Assembly (NCBI GenBank): GCA_018383195.1
Contig: JAGZOP010000050.1
Location: 1 to 14,735 of the forward strand
Source of the DNA: Clostridiaceae bacterium
GTDB lineage: Bacteria > Bacillota > Clostridia > Oscillospirales > Butyricicoccaceae
Direction: 5' to 3'
DNA: 14,735 nt
Shown here: positions 12,791 through 14,735 of the stretch, piece by piece
Position numbering within the stretch: the stretch's first letter is position 1
Layout of the letters: every line of letters begins with the position of its first letter
Notes under the pieces: generated by a model
The model's database searches: none
Seen by the model: only the letters and a program-made list of their open reading frames with translations
Told to the model about the DNA's origin: nothing
Program-made: the position numbers and the translations under genes

Positions 12791-13993
12791 TCAGCCGGCC
12801 GCCTTCTGCGCCAGCACCTTGATGGCCTCGGACAGGATCAGCTTGCCGTCCACCCTCTGGGAAGCGAGGAAGCCCACCTGACCGTTTGCCGCGTACAGCT
12901 CGTTCAGACGCTTGAAGGAGCGCCCCTGGCGGTCCGCGATCCAGTAGTAGCTGAAGTCACCGAAAGCGATAGTCTTCGCGCTGGCGGCGATGGCGGGCAT
13001 ATAGGCCGAAGTACGCACAGGCCTGCCCAGGATGGTGTCCGGCGTACCGGCAGTCAGGGAGGGCTGCCACAGGTACTGCCCATTGCTGTCCTTCAGCTTG
13101 CGGATGGCCTTGATGGTGGAATCGTTCAGCACCCACACAGCGTTGCGGCGGTAGGGAGATTTCAGGGAGTAGAACAGGTCAATCAGTTCATCGGCGGTAA
13201 TGGCGGTGGAGGACGCAGCGGTGATGCCGGTCTCCGCGCCGCCGCTTGCAGCCAGGATGCCCAAGGGCTTTCCGGAGCCGTCCCCGGTAAAGAAGGCTTC
13301 CTCCTCCTTGGCGCCGATGCGGCGGGCAAACTCACGGGAGATGTAGCTTTCCAGGTCAAAGACGCTGTCGTTCAAGAGTTCCTCAGAAACCTTGATCATC
13401 GTCCCCAACTTGTACGCCCCGATGGATACCTGGCCGAAGGAATCATCGCTCTCGGTGTAAGCGCCTTCCTCATCAATCCAGGAAGCGGTTCCCTTGGTCG
13501 CCACCACCGGGATCTTCCGGTCGCCGCTGGAAGTCTGGATCACCCTGGCAAGCTGGCGGAACACGTTCTCTTCTTCCAGGGCTTCCACCAGGGTGCGCTC
13601 ATATTCGTCCGGCACCAGATAGCCGCCCTCGGAGTCCGTACCAATCTGTAGGGCATTTACCACAGAGGGCATAGGAGCCTTGGAGCGCATCATGTTCCAG
13701 AAGTTCCGGCGGTACTCATCGGTGGCGCGGCCGGTCTTTGCGTCCTCCTTGCCGCTCATGGGCTTACCCGTCAGTGGCTTATTCACAGGGCGGTTCAGTT
13801 CCGCCTCCAGCGTCTCCTGGCGTTCCAGGCGGGCGATCTCCTTGCCCAGGTCGGTGATCTCCTGCTCCATGCGGGTGTAGGCGGCGTCATCCTCGGCGGA
13901 CAGGACGCCTTTGTCGTTTCTGTGGGAATCCAAAAAGGCTTTCGCAGCTTCCCAGGCTTTGGCGCGCTTCTCGCGCAGTTCAAGAATCGTCAT
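12791..13993 (-). CDS. Major capsid protein, HK97 fold, with N-terminal delta domain
   Basis: 400 aa. Residues 1 to about 95 form a charged coiled-coil delta/scaffold domain (LRELKRAK-like start, MEQEITDLGKEIARLERQETLEAEL at 42-66). The capsid proper begins near residue 105-125 (GTDSEGGYLVPDEYERTLVEALEEENVFRQLARVI). Other family marks are KIPVVATKGTASWIDEEGAYTESDDSFGQVSIGAYKLGTMIKVSEELLNDS (153-203) and the FFTGDGSGKPLGIL loop (about 234-247). The C-terminal part is typical (IAFGDFSYYWIADRQGRSFKRLNELYAANGQVGFLASQRVDG). The neighbouring ClpP-like protease is expected to remove the delta domain during maturation, probably in residues 100-120; the exact site is not visible. AAGGAGG precedes the ATG by eight bases. 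Confidence 0.96.
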   Translation of the reverse strand: MTILELREKRAKAWEAAKAFLDSHRNDKGVLSAEDDAAYTRMEQEITDLGKEIARLERQETLEAELNRPVNKPLTGKPMSGKEDAKTGRATDEYRRNFWNMMRSKAPMPSVVNALQIGTDSEGGYLVPDEYERTLVEALEEENVFRQLARVIQTSSGDRKIPVVATKGTASWIDEEGAYTESDDSFGQVSIGAYKLGTMIKVSEELLNDSVFDLESYISREFARRIGAKEEEAFFTGDGSGKPLGILAASGGAETGITAASSTAITADELIDLFYSLKSPYRRNAVWVLNDSTIKAIRKLKDSNGQYLWQPSLTAGTPDTILGRPVRTSAYMPAIAASAKTIAFGDFSYYWIADRQGRSFKRLNELYAANGQVGFLASQRVDGKLILSEAIKVLAQKAAG

Positions 13994-14006
13994 AGTGGTA
14001 TCCTCC

Positions 14007-14735
14007 TTAATGTTTCAAAAGATTGAGCCGCTCGTAAAGACTGTCTACAGAGCGGCCCTTAGGTTTGGAATCTTCAATTTTCTTAGGGTTGGTTTTACAC
14101 TTTGCCGCGATCTTATCCATCAGGGAGTTGACCACAGCGGCTTTGGAATACAGCATGGAAACCGCAGGCGGCTCCATGTCCTCCGGGATCTCCGCCCGTG
14201 CCAGGACATCATCGGCAAAGCCAAGCTCCACCGCCTTGTTTGCGTCCATCCAGGTCTCTGCGTCCATCAGATGTGAGAGCTTGGCGCGGGACAGCCCGGT
14301 CTTGATTTCATAGGCGTTGATGATGGAATCCTTCACGCTGCCAAGCATCTCAATGGCTTTCTGCATCTCTGCAGTATCACCCATCGCCACGGTCATAGGA
14401 TTGTGGATCATCATCATGGACACCGGCGATACCAGCACCTTCGTGCCGGCCATCGCAATAACCGAGGCGGCGCTGGCTGCGATACCATCGATCTTCACAG
14501 TTACGTTGTGCGGATAATCCATCAGCATGTTGTAGATCTGGGCAGCCGCCACGCAGTCGCCGCCGGGGCTGTTGATCCAGACCGTGATGTCCCCGTCCCC
14601 AGCTATCAGTTCCTCCTTGAAAAGCTGGGGCGTGACGTCATCGTCAAACCAGCTTTCCTCGGCGATGGTGCCGTTGAGGAACAGCGTCCGTTCCGCCGGA
14701 GCTGTCTCCGTCGCCGCCTGGTTCTTCCACTTCCA
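14007..14735 (-). CDS. ClpP-like prohead protease, partial at its 5' end
   Basis: 242 codons are present. The frame is open to the right edge, and an apparent internal start at 14552 is only a GTG within the sequence ITVWINSPGGDCVAAAQ. The visible N-terminus (WKWKNQAATETAPAERTLFLNG) resembles family N-termini, so probably only a few residues are missing. It is a ClpP-type (S14/S49-like) head maturation protease that trims the capsid delta domain. Marks: SPGG oxyanion region, IDGIAASAAS with the nucleophile Ser at visible residue 88, and MMIHNP with His at residue 111. The position of the catalytic Asp of ClpP appears as Glu in AETWMDANKAVELGFADDV, as seen in phage relatives to my recollection. 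It ends 13 bases before the capsid ATG. Confidence 0.93.
   Translation of the reverse strand, partial: WKWKNQAATETAPAERTLFLNGTIAEESWFDDDVTPQLFKEELIAGDGDITVWINSPGGDCVAAAQIYNMLMDYPHNVTVKIDGIAASAASVIAMAGTKVLVSPVSMMMIHNPMTVAMGDTAEMQKAIEMLGSVKDSIINAYEIKTGLSRAKLSHLMDAETWMDANKAVELGFADDVLARAEIPEDMEPPAVSMLYSKAAVVNSLMDKIAAKCKTNPKKIEDSKPKGRSVDSLYERLNLLKH

Noticed and set aside
12746..13651. Long plus-strand open frame (301 codons) opposite the major capsid gene
   Set aside because: Composition is that of an antisense frame of a GC-rich gene, there is no domain sense, and the minus-strand capsid protein is certain.

Overview
The window is the late (structural and lysis) region of a tailed, siphovirus-like prophage or phage of a Gram-positive anaerobe, most likely a Clostridia/Lachnospiraceae-type host. 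This rests on several observations: the HK97-type capsid, phi13-type major tail protein, the tape-measure N-terminus, an Amidase_2 + SH3b endolysin and a Cph1/phage_holin_4-type holin, all in the style of gut Firmicutes prophages; nearly every gene has a strong AGGAGG-type ribosome binding site; and the base composition is moderately GC-rich. No integrase, repressor, portal or terminase lies inside the window; the portal and terminase would be expected just beyond the right edge.

Except for one gene, everything is on the minus strand, so the operon reads from right to left. The order is: ClpP-like prohead protease (cut by the right edge), major capsid protein, gp6-like connector, head-tail adaptor, HK97 gp10-like protein, tail-terminator-position protein, phi13-type major tail protein, tail assembly chaperone with a -1 frameshift extension, tape measure, a tail hub protein carrying three Listeria-Bacteroides (InlB-type) repeats, a tail protein with a metallophosphoesterase domain, and a tail-tip protein resembling an (alpha/alpha)6-barrel glycosidase. 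After a roughly 650-base interruption come the holin and the amidase, closed by a strong terminator at the left end.

The interruption between tail tip and lysis genes (about 1471-2118) holds a single plus-strand gene of 94 codons with its own strong ribosome binding site and its own terminator. This is the layout of a phage 'moron' or lysogeny-expressed cargo gene. Its function is unknown. A minus-strand terminator lies immediately upstream of the holin, so lysis expression needs read-through, antitermination or a local promoter that I could not identify.

The head and tail-tube half is ordinary. The less ordinary half is the tail tip: no separate Dit (distal tail) gene follows the tape measure. 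Instead there is a hub with three InlB-type repeats at its N-terminus, followed by two proteins with enzyme-like domains (phosphoesterase and six-hairpin barrel). I infer that they bind and process a surface polymer (teichoic acid, capsule or exopolysaccharide) during adsorption. I saw no CRISPR array, tRNA, insertion sequence, reverse transcriptase or recognisable defence system.
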